A DNA stretch of 64,000 nt from Burkholderia pyrrocinia (GTDB lineage Bacteria > Pseudomonadota > Gammaproteobacteria > Burkholderiales > Burkholderiaceae): the NCBI RefSeq assembly GCF_003330765.1, contig NZ_CP024902.1, positions 3,534,001 through 3,598,000 of the forward strand, in the 5' to 3' direction. How positions within the stretch are numbered: position 1 is the stretch's first letter; each line of letters begins with the position of its first letter. The notes beneath the pieces are model-generated. The model saw nothing but the letters and a program-made list of their open reading frames with translations, made no database searches and was not told where the DNA came from. A program made the position numbers and the translations under genes. Shown here piece by piece: positions 38,776 to 47,393 of the stretch.

Positions 38776-41400
38776 ATGTCCAAAGCACTGATCATTGCGG
38801 AAAAGCCTTCTGTCGCGAACGACATCGCACGCGCTTTGGGCGGCTTTACCAAGCATGACGAATACTTCGAGAGCGACGAATTCGTCCTTTCGTCCGCGGT
38901 CGGCCACTTGCTGGAAATCGCCGCCCCGGAAGAATACGAGGTCAAGCGCGGGAAATGGAGTTTCGCGCATCTGCCCGTCATCCCCCCGCATTTCGACCTG
39001 AACCCGATCGCAAAAAGCGAGTCGCGCCTCAAGGTGCTCACCAAGCTGATGAAGCGCAAGGACGTCGACCGCCTGATCAACGCATGTGACGCGGGGCGCG
39101 AGGGCGAGCTGATTTTCCGCCTGATCGCGCAGCACGCGAAGGCGAAGCATCCGGTCCAGCGCCTGTGGCTGCAGTCGATGACCCCGCAGGCAATCCGCGA
39201 CGGCTTCGCGAACCTGCGCAGCGACACGGACATGCAGCCGCTCGCCGACGCCGCGCGCTGTCGCTCGGAAGCCGACTGGCTCGTCGGGATCAACGGCACC
39301 CGCGCGATGACCGCGTTCAACAGCAAGGGCGGCGGCTTCTTCCTGACGACAGTGGGTCGCGTTCAGACGCCAACGCTGTCGATCGTCGTCGAACGCGAAG
39401 AGAAAATCCGCCGCTTCATCCCGCGCGACTACTGGGAAGTGAAGGCCGCATTCGCGTGCGCGGGCGGCTTCTACGAAGGCAAGTGGTACGACCCGAAATT
39501 CAAGCGTGACGAATTCGATCCGGAGAAGCGCGACTCCCGCCTGTGGAGCCTGCCTGCCGCCGAAACGATCGTCGCCGCATGCCGCGACCAGGTCGGCACG
39601 GTCTCCGAGGAATCGAAGCCGTCGACGCAGCTGTCGCCGCTGCTGTTCGACCTGACGAGCCTGCAGCGCGAAGCGAACGGCCGTTTCGGCTTCTCCGCGA
39701 AGAACACGCTCGGCCTCGCGCAGGCGCTGTATGAAAAGCACAAGGTGCTGACCTACCCGCGTACCGACGCACGCGCGCTGCCGGAAGACTACCTGTCGAC
39801 GGTCCAGTCCACGCTCGAGATGCTCAAGGAGAGCCACAACTACCTGCCGCACGCGAAAAAGGTGCTCGACAAGGGCTGGGTGAAGCCGAACAAGCGGATC
39901 TTCGACAACTCGAAGATCACCGACCACTTTGCGATCATCCCGACGCTGCAGGCGCCGAAAGCGCTGTCCGAGCCCGAGCAGAAGCTGTACGACCTGGTCG
40001 TGAAGCGCTTCCTCGCGGTGTTCTTCCCGGCGGCCGAATTCCGCGTCACGACGCGGATCACCGAAGTTGCCGGCCATCACTTCAAGACCGAAGGCAAGGT
40101 GCTCGTCGAGCCGGGCTGGCTGCAGGTGTACGGCCGCGACGCCGAAGGCGCGGACGCGAACCTCGTGCCGGTGCAGAAGGACGAGAAGGTGAAGACGGAC
40201 GAGATCGCCGCGGTGGCGCTCGTGACGAAACCGCCCGCCCGCTACTCGGAAGCGACGCTGCTGTCCGCGATGGAAGGCGCGGGCAAGCTCGTCGAGGACG
40301 ACGAGCTGCGCGAGGCGATGGCCGCGAAGGGCCTCGGCACGCCGGCGACGCGCGCGGCGATCATCGAAGGCCTGCTCGGCGAGAAATACCTGCTGCGCGA
40401 GGGCCGCGAAATGATCCCGACCGCGAAGGCGTTCCAGCTGATGACGCTGCTGCGCGGGCTCGGCGTGAAGGAACTGACCGCGCCCGAGCTCACCGGCGAA
40501 TGGGAATACAAGCTGTCGCAGATGGAGCGCGGCAACCTTGCGCGCGACACCTTCATGCAGGAAATCGCCCGCATGACGCAGCAGATCGTCAAGCGCGCGA
40601 AGGAATACGATTCCGACACGATCCCCGGCGACTACGCGACGCTCGAGACGCCGTGCCCGAACTGCGGCGGCCAGGTGAAGGAAAACTATCGCCGCTTCGC
40701 GTGCACGAAGTGCGAGTTCTCGATCTCGAAGATCCCGGGCAGCCGGCAGTTCGAGATCCCGGAAGTCGAGGAGCTGCTGCAGAAGAAGGAAATCGGTCCG
40801 CTGTCCGGGTTCCGCAGCAAGATGGGCCGCCCGTTCTCGGCGATCCTCAAGCTGTCCTTCGACGACGAAACGAAGAACTACAAGCTCGAGTTCGATTTCG
40901 GCCAGGACCAGGGCGGCGAGGAAGGTGAAGCTCCCGACTTCTCCGCGCAGGAACCGGTCGGCGCGTGCCCGAAGTGCAAGGGCCGCGTGTTCGAGCACGG
41001 GATGAGCTACGTGTGCGAGCACTCGGTTGCCAACCCGAAGACCTGCGACTTCCGCTCGGGCAAGGTGATCCTGCAGCAGGAAATTGCGCGCGAGCAGATG
41101 GGCAAGCTGCTTGCCGACGGCCGCACGGATCTGCTGCCGAACTTCAAGTCGTCGCGTACCGGCCGCAACTTCAAGGCGTTCCTCGTGAAGCAGCCGGACG
41201 GCAAGATCGGCTTCGAGTTCGAGAAGAAGGAACCGAAGGCCGCCGCCGCGAAGAAGACGGCAAAATCGGCGACGAAGGATGCCGAAACCGTGACGGAAGG
41301 CGCCGAAGAGAAACCGGCACCGGCCCGCAAGACCGCCGCCAAGACCGCAGCGACCAAGACCGCCGCCCGCAAGACGACGGCGCGCAAGACGGGTTCGTAA
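38776..41400 (+). CDS. topB: DNA topoisomerase III
   Basis: It has 874 residues and is a type IA topoisomerase that decatenates DNA. The Toprim domain begins ALIIAEKPSVANDIARAL with the acidic DAGREGEL motif. The catalytic tyrosine is Tyr327 in YPRTDARAL. After the core come two zinc-ribbon-like segments (CPNCGG...CTKC, then CPKCKG...C), a DUF3945-like region, and a Lys/Ala-rich tail of about 50 residues resembling histone H1. It lies 193 bases after the thioredoxin-like gene and ends 54 bases before a strong terminator. Confidence 0.95.
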   Translation: MSKALIIAEKPSVANDIARALGGFTKHDEYFESDEFVLSSAVGHLLEIAAPEEYEVKRGKWSFAHLPVIPPHFDLNPIAKSESRLKVLTKLMKRKDVDRLINACDAGREGELIFRLIAQHAKAKHPVQRLWLQSMTPQAIRDGFANLRSDTDMQPLADAARCRSEADWLVGINGTRAMTAFNSKGGGFFLTTVGRVQTPTLSIVVEREEKIRRFIPRDYWEVKAAFACAGGFYEGKWYDPKFKRDEFDPEKRDSRLWSLPAAETIVAACRDQVGTVSEESKPSTQLSPLLFDLTSLQREANGRFGFSAKNTLGLAQALYEKHKVLTYPRTDARALPEDYLSTVQSTLEMLKESHNYLPHAKKVLDKGWVKPNKRIFDNSKITDHFAIIPTLQAPKALSEPEQKLYDLVVKRFLAVFFPAAEFRVTTRITEVAGHHFKTEGKVLVEPGWLQVYGRDAEGADANLVPVQKDEKVKTDEIAAVALVTKPPARYSEATLLSAMEGAGKLVEDDELREAMAAKGLGTPATRAAIIEGLLGEKYLLREGREMIPTAKAFQLMTLLRGLGVKELTAPELTGEWEYKLSQMERGNLARDTFMQEIARMTQQIVKRAKEYDSDTIPGDYATLETPCPNCGGQVKENYRRFACTKCEFSISKIPGSRQFEIPEVEELLQKKEIGPLSGFRSKMGRPFSAILKLSFDDETKNYKLEFDFGQDQGGEEGEAPDFSAQEPVGACPKCKGRVFEHGMSYVCEHSVANPKTCDFRSGKVILQQEIAREQMGKLLADGRTDLLPNFKSSRTGRNFKAFLVKQPDGKIGFEFEKKEPKAAAAKKTAKSATKDAETVTEGAEEKPAPARKTAAKTAATKTAARKTTARKTGS

Positions 41401-41453
41401 CGGCGCGACCGCCGGGGGCTTACCCCGGCGCATCAGGCTCCGGCAGGCAGCCA

Positions 41454-41492
41454 TAAAAAAACGCGGATCGATCGCTCGATCCGCGTTTTTTC
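41454..41492. terminator. Bidirectional terminator between topB and LysR gene
   Basis: An 11-base stem (ACGCGGATCGA and complement) is flanked by A7 on one side and T6 on the other, ending both convergent transcripts. Confidence 0.9.
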
Positions 41493-41530
41493 TTTGTGCC
41501 GGCGGCAACCGCCGCCCGGCCGTCGCGCCG

Positions 41531-42580
41531 TTACAGCGGCGACGGCACCGCGACGCGCGTGCGCGGCGAACGCGGCAGGCGCGGCGACAGGTTCGGGTCG
41601 GCCGATTCGGGTAGCTCGGCGCGCGTCTCGACACCGATCGGCGCGGGCGCCGAACTCTGCGCGGCCCACTGTTCGCCCATCATCGCGTCGGTCGAGTGGC
41701 TGAAATGCTCGACGAGGTGGTCGATGAACGTGCGCACCTTCGCGGGAAGATGGCGCCGGCTCGGGTAAGCGATGTTGATCTCGACCTGCGGCAGCCGGAA
41801 ATCCGGCAGCAGCCGCACGAGCGCGCCGCGCGTGATGTCGCTGCCGATCAGGTAGCTCGGCAGGATCGCGACACCCATCCCGAGCAGCGCACACTGGCGC
41901 AGCATCGCGGTGTTGTTCGCGACGATCACGTTGGTCGGCCGCACGCGCACTTCGCCGTCCGGCCCCGTGAACACGCGCTCGTCGCCCCAGTATTCGGTCG
42001 GCAAGCTCAGGCTCGGGTGCGCGGCGAGCTGCTCCGGATGGGTCGGCACGCCGTGCTTCTCCAGATAGCTCGGCGTCGCGCACACGGTCATGCAGCCCGT
42101 GGTCAGGCGCCGCGTGACGATGCTCGCGCTGCGCATCTGGCGCGTGACGACGATACCGACGTCGAAGCCTTCCTCGACGAGATCGACCTGCCGGTCGACC
42201 AGCGTGAGATCCGGCACCACTTTCGGGAAATTCTCCGTGTACGACTGCAACACGGGCGCGAGGTTATGCAGGCCGAACACGACCGGCGCGACAATGCGCA
42301 GCGTGCCGACCGGCTCGTGATTGCGCGCGACGACCATCTGCTCGACGTCCTCCAGCTCATCGAGGATCTGGCGAGCACGCTCCAGATAAACCTGGCCCGA
42401 CTCCGTCAGGGAAAGGCTGCGCGTGGTGCGGTTCAGCAACCGCGTGCCGAGCCGGCCTTCCAGATCGGCGACGTGACGCGTCGCAACCGCGTTGGAAATA
42501 TCCATTGCGCTCGCGGCCCGCGCGAAACTGCCGAGATCTGCAACCTTGACGAACACGCGCATCGACTGCAAATGATCCAT
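41531..42580 (-). CDS. LysR-family transcriptional regulator
   Basis: It has 349 residues. The N-terminal winged helix (residues 1-60) includes GSFARAASAMDISNAVATRHVADLE. A periplasmic-binding-like effector domain follows (about 90-300). A C-terminal tail of about 50 residues, rich in Pro/Ser/Arg, is longer than usual. It belongs to the DsdC/YafC-like branch. It is divergent from the hydroxyacid dehydrogenase gene across 426 bases that hold candidate operators, so autoregulation and control of that neighbour are likely but inferred. Confidence 0.92.
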   Translation of the reverse strand: MDHLQSMRVFVKVADLGSFARAASAMDISNAVATRHVADLEGRLGTRLLNRTTRSLSLTESGQVYLERARQILDELEDVEQMVVARNHEPVGTLRIVAPVVFGLHNLAPVLQSYTENFPKVVPDLTLVDRQVDLVEEGFDVGIVVTRQMRSASIVTRRLTTGCMTVCATPSYLEKHGVPTHPEQLAAHPSLSLPTEYWGDERVFTGPDGEVRVRPTNVIVANNTAMLRQCALLGMGVAILPSYLIGSDITRGALVRLLPDFRLPQVEINIAYPSRRHLPAKVRTFIDHLVEHFSHSTDAMMGEQWAAQSSAPAPIGVETRAELPESADPNLSPRLPRSPRTRVAVPSPL

Positions 42581-43006
42581 AAACGACTCCTGCCGCTGTT
42601 ACAACTTCAAAAAGATGAAGCAAATGCGTAATTCTCCTACGACAGCGGAAATGATGCAGAGTTGCTCAACAAGGCCCCGGTTGACGATAAAAATAGTCAA
42701 AAATCCTCGCCCTTTGCGGATAGTTGATCCAACTATTCTGATTGGAGCAACAATTGGGTGAACCTCGTCGAACAAGCGGTCGAATCAGGAAGGACGTATT
42801 TGATGCGACACAACAGCGCACCCTGCCGCCCCGCACGCGAGCGGCTCCGGGTAAGGCTGCCGCCGATTGCGGCGGAGCGTAACAACCTGTTAAAAAGACA
42901 CCACGAAGACGGCCGACGTAGCATCATGTCGGCCCCGGCCGGGCGGGACGGGTGCGCGACGTGCGCCGCCGCCACCGCCGCTTTCAACGCGCGACATCCG
43001 CTCACC
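42581..43006. other. Long divergent regulatory region
   Basis: It separates the LysR gene from the dehydrogenase. It is AT-rich near 42600-42760, where two inverted repeats lie, and then GC-rich for the last 240 bases. No gene is recognisable; an upstream in-frame ATG at 42758 adds non-conserved residues to the dehydrogenase. Confidence 0.6.
42691..42736. promoter_or_regulatory. Candidate LysR-type operators
   Basis: Two inverted repeats lie in the AT-rich divergent region. The first is TTGAC-N10-GTCAA at 42691-42710. The second is the near-ideal palindrome ATAGTTGATCCAACTAT at 42720-42736. Both have the T-N11-A geometry of LysR-family sites and sit between the LysR gene and its divergent neighbour. 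Confidence 0.6.
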
Positions 43007-44020
43007 ATGAAAATTGCCATCCTCGACGACTACCAGGACGCCGTCCGCAAGCTGAACTGCTTCGAGATGCTTGCCGACCACGACGTGAAGGTCTTCAACA
43101 ATACGGTGCGCGGACTGGGACAGCTCGCAAGCCGTCTGGCGGAAGTCGAGGCGCTCGTGCTGATTCGCGAACGGACCCCGATTTCGTCGCAACTGCTCGC
43201 CAAGCTGCCGAACCTGCGCATGATCAGCCAGACCGGCCGGGTCTCGACCCACATCGATCTCGAAGCCTGTACCGACCGCGGCATCGCCGTGCTCGAGGGC
43301 ACGGGTTCGCCGGTTGCGCCCGCCGAGCTGACCTGGGCGCTCGTGATGGCCGCCCAGCGCCGCATCCCGCAGTACGTTGCGAACCTGAAGCAGGGCGCAT
43401 GGCAACAGTCCGGCCTGAAGACGTCGGCGATGCCGCCGAACTTCGGCCTCGGCCAGGTGCTGCGCGGCCAGACGCTCGGCATCTGGGGCTACGGCAAGAT
43501 CGGCCGGCTCGTCGCCGGCTACGGCAAGGCGTTCGGGATGAACGTGCTGATCTGGGGCCGCGAGCATTCGCTCGAGGCCGCGCGCGCCGACGGCTACACG
43601 GCCGCCGAGAGCCGCGAAGCGCTGTTCGAGCAGAGCGACGTGCTGTCGCTGCACCTGCGCATGCACGACGACACGCGCGGGATCGTCAAGCAGGAAGACC
43701 TGATGCGGATGAAGCCGACGTCGCTGCTCGTCAACACGAGCCGCGCGGAACTGCTCGAGGAAAACGCGCTCGTCAACGCGCTGTCGCACAACCGTCCGGG
43801 GATGGTCGCGATCGACGTGTTCGAGAGCGAGCCGATCCTGCAGGGCTACAGCCTGCTGCGGATGGAAAACGTGATCTGCACGCCGCACATCGGCTACGTC
43901 GAACGCGAAAGCTACGAGCTCTACTTCAGCGCGGCGTTCAAGAACATCCTCGCGTTCGACGAGGGCGACATGTCGAGCGTCGCCAACCCGGAAGCGCTGA
44001 CGCCGATCCGCAAGCGCTGA
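43007..44020 (+). CDS. D-2-hydroxyacid dehydrogenase family protein
   Basis: It has 337 residues. It is an NAD(P)-dependent 2-hydroxyacid dehydrogenase related to phosphoglycerate dehydrogenase. The Rossmann motif is LGIWGYGKIGRLVAGYGKAFG; catalytic residues are Arg in the TSRAEL strand, Glu in the FESEP turn and His in TPHIGY. The substrate is not predictable. I chose ATG 43007 (MKIAILDDYQD), the conserved start. Its long leader contains candidate sites for the divergent LysR regulator. Confidence 0.9.
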   Translation: MKIAILDDYQDAVRKLNCFEMLADHDVKVFNNTVRGLGQLASRLAEVEALVLIRERTPISSQLLAKLPNLRMISQTGRVSTHIDLEACTDRGIAVLEGTGSPVAPAELTWALVMAAQRRIPQYVANLKQGAWQQSGLKTSAMPPNFGLGQVLRGQTLGIWGYGKIGRLVAGYGKAFGMNVLIWGREHSLEAARADGYTAAESREALFEQSDVLSLHLRMHDDTRGIVKQEDLMRMKPTSLLVNTSRAELLEENALVNALSHNRPGMVAIDVFESEPILQGYSLLRMENVICTPHIGYVERESYELYFSAAFKNILAFDEGDMSSVANPEALTPIRKR

Positions 44021-44069
44021 CCGCGCGGGCTGCGCGCGCCGCGCGGCCCCGCCTCTCCGTTCCCTGCCT

Positions 44070-44936
44070 TCAGGCGACCACGCGGCCGCCAGTCATCGCG
44101 CCGACGCGCGTGAGGAAGTGCTCGCCGTCGCGCCGCCCGAGGTCGTACGCATGCCGCATCTGCGACGGGCTCGTGTAATCCCAGCTCGAAATCGGCACCT
44201 TGCTCGACGGCTGCACGTACAGCCGCCGCTGGTCGCCGTGCGCGACCGTGAACATCTGCGGACGCGGATACAGCCGCGTGACGAGCACCAGCACGTCGCC
44301 CGGCGATGGGTCGAGCGCGTCGACCGGCACGTTGTCGACCATCCCGCCGTCGAGCACGGGCCGACCGCCGCGGCGCAGCACCGGCGTGAACGGAGGCGTG
44401 CAGGACGACTGCAGGATCAGGTCGGCGAGTTCGTCGACTTGCGTGCAGGCCTGCGCGCGCACGAATTCGGGCCGAAAGCCGAGCGTGCGCCCGAGCGTCG
44501 GGTGCAGCGTCTTGCGCACGTACTTCTCGATGTTGTACGCGACAAGGCCAGCGGCAACCGCGCTGCGCGCGCCGAGCCAGCGCGGCACGTGCGACACGCC
44601 GATGCGGATCTCCGGTGCCGCGGCGAGCTTCGCGAACGGCTCGCCGTAGATGTCGAGCAAGGCCTGACGGTAAATCCGGTAATGCGGAAACACGGGCTCG
44701 CGGCCGAACAGGTTGCCCCAGTACGCGTTCTTCCGGTTGTGGCGCAGCGCCTCTTCGTAATAGCGCATCACCCACGCGGCGTCACGCGTATACAGCATGC
44801 ACGCGGTCGCCGCGCCAGCCGAGATGCCGGCGATCACGCGCGGGCGCAGGCCGAGTGCCGGCTGCGCGACGTCCCAGAAGCCAGCCTGCCACCAGCAGCG
44901 ATTGCCGCCGCCCGCAAAGACGATCTGGTCGAACAT
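44070..44936 (-). CDS. Patatin-like phospholipase
   Basis: It has 288 residues and a lipid acyl hydrolase fold. The oxyanion loop is GGGNR (residues 9-13). The nucleophile is Ser39 in GISAG, and the partner aspartate is Asp196 in DGG. All catalytic parts are intact. There is no signal peptide, so it is probably cytoplasmic, although secreted patatins without classical signals exist. It lies eight bases after the thioesterase gene stop and is probably co-transcribed, suggesting a shared role in acyl turnover. Confidence 0.9.
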   Translation of the reverse strand: MFDQIVFAGGGNRCWWQAGFWDVAQPALGLRPRVIAGISAGAATACMLYTRDAAWVMRYYEEALRHNRKNAYWGNLFGREPVFPHYRIYRQALLDIYGEPFAKLAAAPEIRIGVSHVPRWLGARSAVAAGLVAYNIEKYVRKTLHPTLGRTLGFRPEFVRAQACTQVDELADLILQSSCTPPFTPVLRRGGRPVLDGGMVDNVPVDALDPSPGDVLVLVTRLYPRPQMFTVAHGDQRRLYVQPSSKVPISSWDYTSPSQMRHAYDLGRRDGEHFLTRVGAMTGGRVVA

Positions 44937-44944
44937 CGCGCCGC

Positions 44945-45349
44945 TCAGCTGACGAGCGCGTAGGTCGACGTCGCGTGGACAGCCATCTTGCCGTCCTCGT
45001 CGAACAGCTCGACTTCGCCGAACACGAGGTTGCGCCCCATCCGCAGCACGCGCGCAGTGACGAGCACGTCGCCCTTGCGCACGGGACGCATGAAGTTCGT
45101 GTTCAGCGACACGGTCGTCATCGGCCGGAACTCGCCGAGCGCGGCCGAGATCGCGACCACCATCGCGGTGTCGGCGGCGGCCGTGAACACCTGGCCGCAG
45201 ATCCCGCCGCCCGAATGGCGGAATTCGCCGGAAAACGGCAGGCGCATCGTGACGCTGTCGTCGCCGATCGACACGGGAACCAGACCGAGCGAGCGGACCC
45301 ACGGGGCCAGCAGGCGATCCAGCAATTCGCGGACTGCGTTTTCGTCCAT
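44945..45349 (-). CDS. PaaI-family hot-dog thioesterase
   Basis: It has 134 residues, a hot-dog fold with the HSGGGICGQVFTAAADTAMVVA helix and the SLNTNFMRPVRKGD strand typical of acyl-CoA thioesterases. I chose ATG 45349 (MDENAV). The frame is open to 45421, and other in-frame ATGs lie in between, but without conserved sequence. It precedes the patatin gene. Confidence 0.88.
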   Translation of the reverse strand: MDENAVRELLDRLLAPWVRSLGLVPVSIGDDSVTMRLPFSGEFRHSGGGICGQVFTAAADTAMVVAISAALGEFRPMTTVSLNTNFMRPVRKGDVLVTARVLRMGRNLVFGEVELFDEDGKMAVHATSTYALVS

Positions 45350-45497
45350 CTTCGAATGTCCAGAAAACGTTACGCGACCGCCGCGCAACGCGTGTGGCGT
45401 CATCATACCGGGAGCGCGCAAACTGCGACCGCTCGTTACCGCGCCGACAGCTACCGTTGTCGTGATGAAATATTTTCAGGATATTTGCACAAAGGGC

Positions 45498-45526
45498 TTG
45501 CCAAGCCTGAAATACTCACGCATAAT
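45498..45526 (+). promoter_or_regulatory. Promoter of tRNA-Lys
   Basis: TTGCCA (45498-45503) and CATAAT (45521-45526) are separated by 17 bases, with the tRNA starting 13 bases after the -10 box. Confidence 0.75.
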
Positions 45527-45539
45527 CTTTCTTCTGTTG

Positions 45540-45615
45540 GGGGCGTTAGCTCAGTTGGTAGAGCAGCGGACTCTTAATCCGTAGGTCGAGTGTTCGAGTC
45601 ACTCACGCCCCACCA
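45540..45615 (+). tRNA. tRNA-Lys (CUU)
   Basis: It is a 76-base cloverleaf with encoded CCA. The anticodon loop CTCTTAA gives anticodon CTT. The acceptor stem GGGGCGT pairs fully with ACGCCCC. The D arm and T arm (TTCGAGT loop) are standard. The last 45 bases, from the anticodon loop to CCA, are repeated at 47394-47438, marking this gene as an integration site. Confidence 0.96.
45571..45615 (+). repeat. attL-like direct repeat (tRNA-Lys 3' half)
   Basis: This 45-base segment starts exactly at the anticodon loop and ends at CCA. It recurs at 47394-47438 with one substitution. It bounds a 1.9-kb islet. Confidence 0.88.
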
Positions 45616-45625
45616 AGCATTTTGA

Positions 45626-45657
45626 AGCCCGGTTAGCGAAAGCTGACCGGGCTTTTT
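45626..45657 (+). terminator. Terminator after tRNA-Lys
   Basis: A 12-bp stem closed by a GAAA tetraloop and followed by T5 starts ten bases after the tRNA CCA end. A sister terminator with the same plan follows the partial tRNA copy at 47449. Confidence 0.9.
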
Positions 45658-46110
45658 GCTTTGTCCGAGACAGGCAACACAACTTGCAGCGCGCGCCCTT
45701 CAACGATCCCCCTCCCCCGCCGAGCAGGTCGCATCTACCGATGCTTCTCGCAAAACGGGCAGCGACTCAATTGGGTTGAAGCGGCGATAGCTTTGACTGC
45801 GCTGAACTGCGAGACGCGGAACGTCTCCGCAAGAACCCATTCAGAAACATCCAACCGGCATAGGATGGGCCTGCGATTCGCCGCGATTCACGGCTAATCG
45901 CCAGCCCGTGCGCGCTGGCGGCGACCCGCCTCCCATGCCCCGCGCCCGCACGCAGCCGCGATCGATGCGCGCGCCGGCGGCGACCGACCCTCCCACGCCC
46001 GGCGTCCGTACGCGTCGGCGATCGACCTCCCCGCGCTGCGCCCGCGCGCCGGCGGCGGACAAGGGGCGAGCTGGCGACCAGGTTGCGAGCGTAGCCGACA
46101 ACCAACAGTT
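45658..46110. other. Islet region without recognisable gene
   Basis: Short frames exist on both strands (for example 45661-45897 on the plus strand) but none has a good ribosome site or a recognisable product. The second half (about 45900-46080) is very GC-rich and contains degenerate repeats of GCGCCGGCGGCGACC type. It may be a decayed remnant of islet sequence. Confidence 0.5.
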
Positions 46111-46122
46111 ATTGCATATATT
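46094..46122 (+). promoter_or_regulatory. Candidate promoter of toxin-antitoxin operon
   Basis: CCGACA (46094-46099) and TATATT (46117-46122) are 17 bases apart. The -10 box overlaps a 9-base direct repeat, ATTGCATAT-ATTGCATTT (46111-46128), a possible repressor site. Transcription would begin almost at the base of the 26-bp hairpin. Confidence 0.5.
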
Positions 46123-46132
46123 GCATTTATTT

Positions 46133-46199
46133 CAGATAGGCACTAGGCTTGCAACCGCAGCGCACGCGGTTGCAAGCCTAGTGCCTATCTGGTTTTTTT
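46133..46199 (+). terminator. 26-bp perfect hairpin plus T7 in the toxin-antitoxin leader
   Basis: Bases 46133-46158 are exactly complementary to 46166-46191, with a 7-base loop, followed by G and seven T residues. It ends 18 bases before the antitoxin ATG. Its form is that of an intrinsic terminator or attenuator, but the stem is far longer than usual. Confidence 0.75.
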
Positions 46200-46217
46200 A
46201 CTTTGAGAGAGGAATAT

Positions 46218-46688
46218 ATGCGCACCGTAGAGCGGATTCGGGAGATGACGCCACCGGAGATGACCAAGAAGGACCTTGAAATGGCTAGCGTTGCACAGCG
46301 CTGCATCATGGAGGCCCTGGATCATTCGTGCGCGGCAAAAATCACCCTGACGACTGATACCGGGGACCATCCAACCATCGCCCTCCCGCCGGCCTCACTG
46401 AAACTCATCGGACAATTGCTCGGAGCCATAAGCGAGGGCCAGCCGGTCACCATCATGCGCGCGGATCGCGAATTTACGACCGTGGAAGCCGCCAACTTCC
46501 TCAACGTGTCGCGCCCATTCGTGATCAAGGAAATCGAGGCGGGCAGGCTCAAACATCGCATGGTCGGCACGCACCGGCGGATCGCGCTTGAGGACCTTAG
46601 CGAGTACGCACGTCAAATGCGCGAAAAGCAAGTGGCTGCGCTGGACCGGCTGGCAGAAAACGCCCAGGAACTGGGACTGGATTACTGA
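46218..46688 (+). CDS. Antitoxin with excisionase-type DNA-binding domain
   Basis: It has 156 residues. The N-terminal half (1-85) is helical with no recognised motif. Residues 86-130 (FTTVEAANFLNVSRPFVIKEIEAG onward) are the winged helix of the excisionase/MerR-like family, and the tail is helical and charged. It is followed one base later by a PIN-domain gene, the standard order for an antitoxin that represses its own operon and binds the toxin. I chose ATG 46218 with AGAGGA upstream. DNA-binding proteins of this class can also act as excisionases, which matters in an islet lacking any other recombination gene. Confidence 0.82.
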   Translation: MRTVERIREMTPPEMTKKDLEMASVAQRCIMEALDHSCAAKITLTTDTGDHPTIALPPASLKLIGQLLGAISEGQPVTIMRADREFTTVEAANFLNVSRPFVIKEIEAGRLKHRMVGTHRRIALEDLSEYARQMREKQVAALDRLAENAQELGLDY

Positions 46689-46689
46689 C

Positions 46690-47271
46690 ATGGCCGGCCA
46701 CGTACGTTATACGGCTCTGCTCGATGCGTGCGTGCTGTTTCCGATTGCGGTTGCCGACTCCCTCATGAGTCTGGCAACCGCAGGGCTCTTTGCTGCGAAG
46801 TGGACTCAATGCATCGAGCAAGAATGGATCACCAACCTGGAAGCGCTTCGCCCGGAGCTCGCGGGCAGGCTCGAAGTGCGGCGAGATGGCATGCGGGACG
46901 CGGTGCTGGATTGGGAAGTGCCCGAATCCGCATGGACCCCACTCGTTGCAAATATGAGTCTCCCCGATCCTGACGACAAGCACGTATTGGCAGCGGCCAT
47001 CGCGGGCCACGCCGATTGCATCGTGACGGCCAATCTAAAGGACTTCCCGGCTGAGATCGTCGGCCCGTATGGAATCGAAGTAATCCATCCCGACCGCTTC
47101 ATCATCAATCAATGGGACCTGGACTACATCGCCACCATGTCGGCATTCAAAGGTATGCGGAGACGATGGAGAAATCCGAAAGCGAGCCCCGAGGATTTCG
47201 CCCAGGCGCTTGAACGCAATGGCCTGCCGGCGACCGCGCAGCGCATTCGCGAAGCGGCCGAACTGATCTAG
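46690..47271 (+). CDS. PIN-domain ribonuclease toxin
   Basis: It has 193 residues. The PIN acidic quartet is visible: Asp12 (LLDACVLFP), Glu45 (CIEQEW), Asp96 (DPDDKHVLAAA) and Asp118 (TANLKDFP). All are intact, so a metal-dependent ribonuclease is expected. The opening TALLDACVLFP pattern matches the larger PIN_3-like toxin family. A C-terminal helical extension (about 145-193) follows the PIN core. It starts one base after the antitoxin stop. Target RNA is unknown. Confidence 0.85.
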   Translation: MAGHVRYTALLDACVLFPIAVADSLMSLATAGLFAAKWTQCIEQEWITNLEALRPELAGRLEVRRDGMRDAVLDWEVPESAWTPLVANMSLPDPDDKHVLAAAIAGHADCIVTANLKDFPAEIVGPYGIEVIHPDRFIINQWDLDYIATMSAFKGMRRRWRNPKASPEDFAQALERNGLPATAQRIREAAELI

Positions 47272-47393
47272 ATCGCGATCTGCAATTTGGAGCGAGGCCC
47301 AGGCCTGGTGCGGATTCCAGCCCATTGCACAAGCGGCGATTTGTAGACGTGAACGGCAAGTAGAGCATTGATCGCAAACGAGTTTACGCATGC
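47272..47393. other. Islet right end
   Basis: The 122 bases between the toxin stop and the repeated tRNA end hold no gene. If the islet was once integrase-dependent, core or arm sites would be expected here, but none can be recognised by eye. Confidence 0.4.

Noticed and set aside
38713..41634. 973-codon open frame on the minus strand opposite topB
   Set aside because: It is the antisense shadow of a GC-rich gene: Arg/Leu/Val-rich with no domain, while topB on the other strand has all family motifs.
45661..45897. 78-codon plus-strand frame inside the islet
   Set aside because: It starts with a non-ATG codon in the terminator tail and has no ribosome site or domain.
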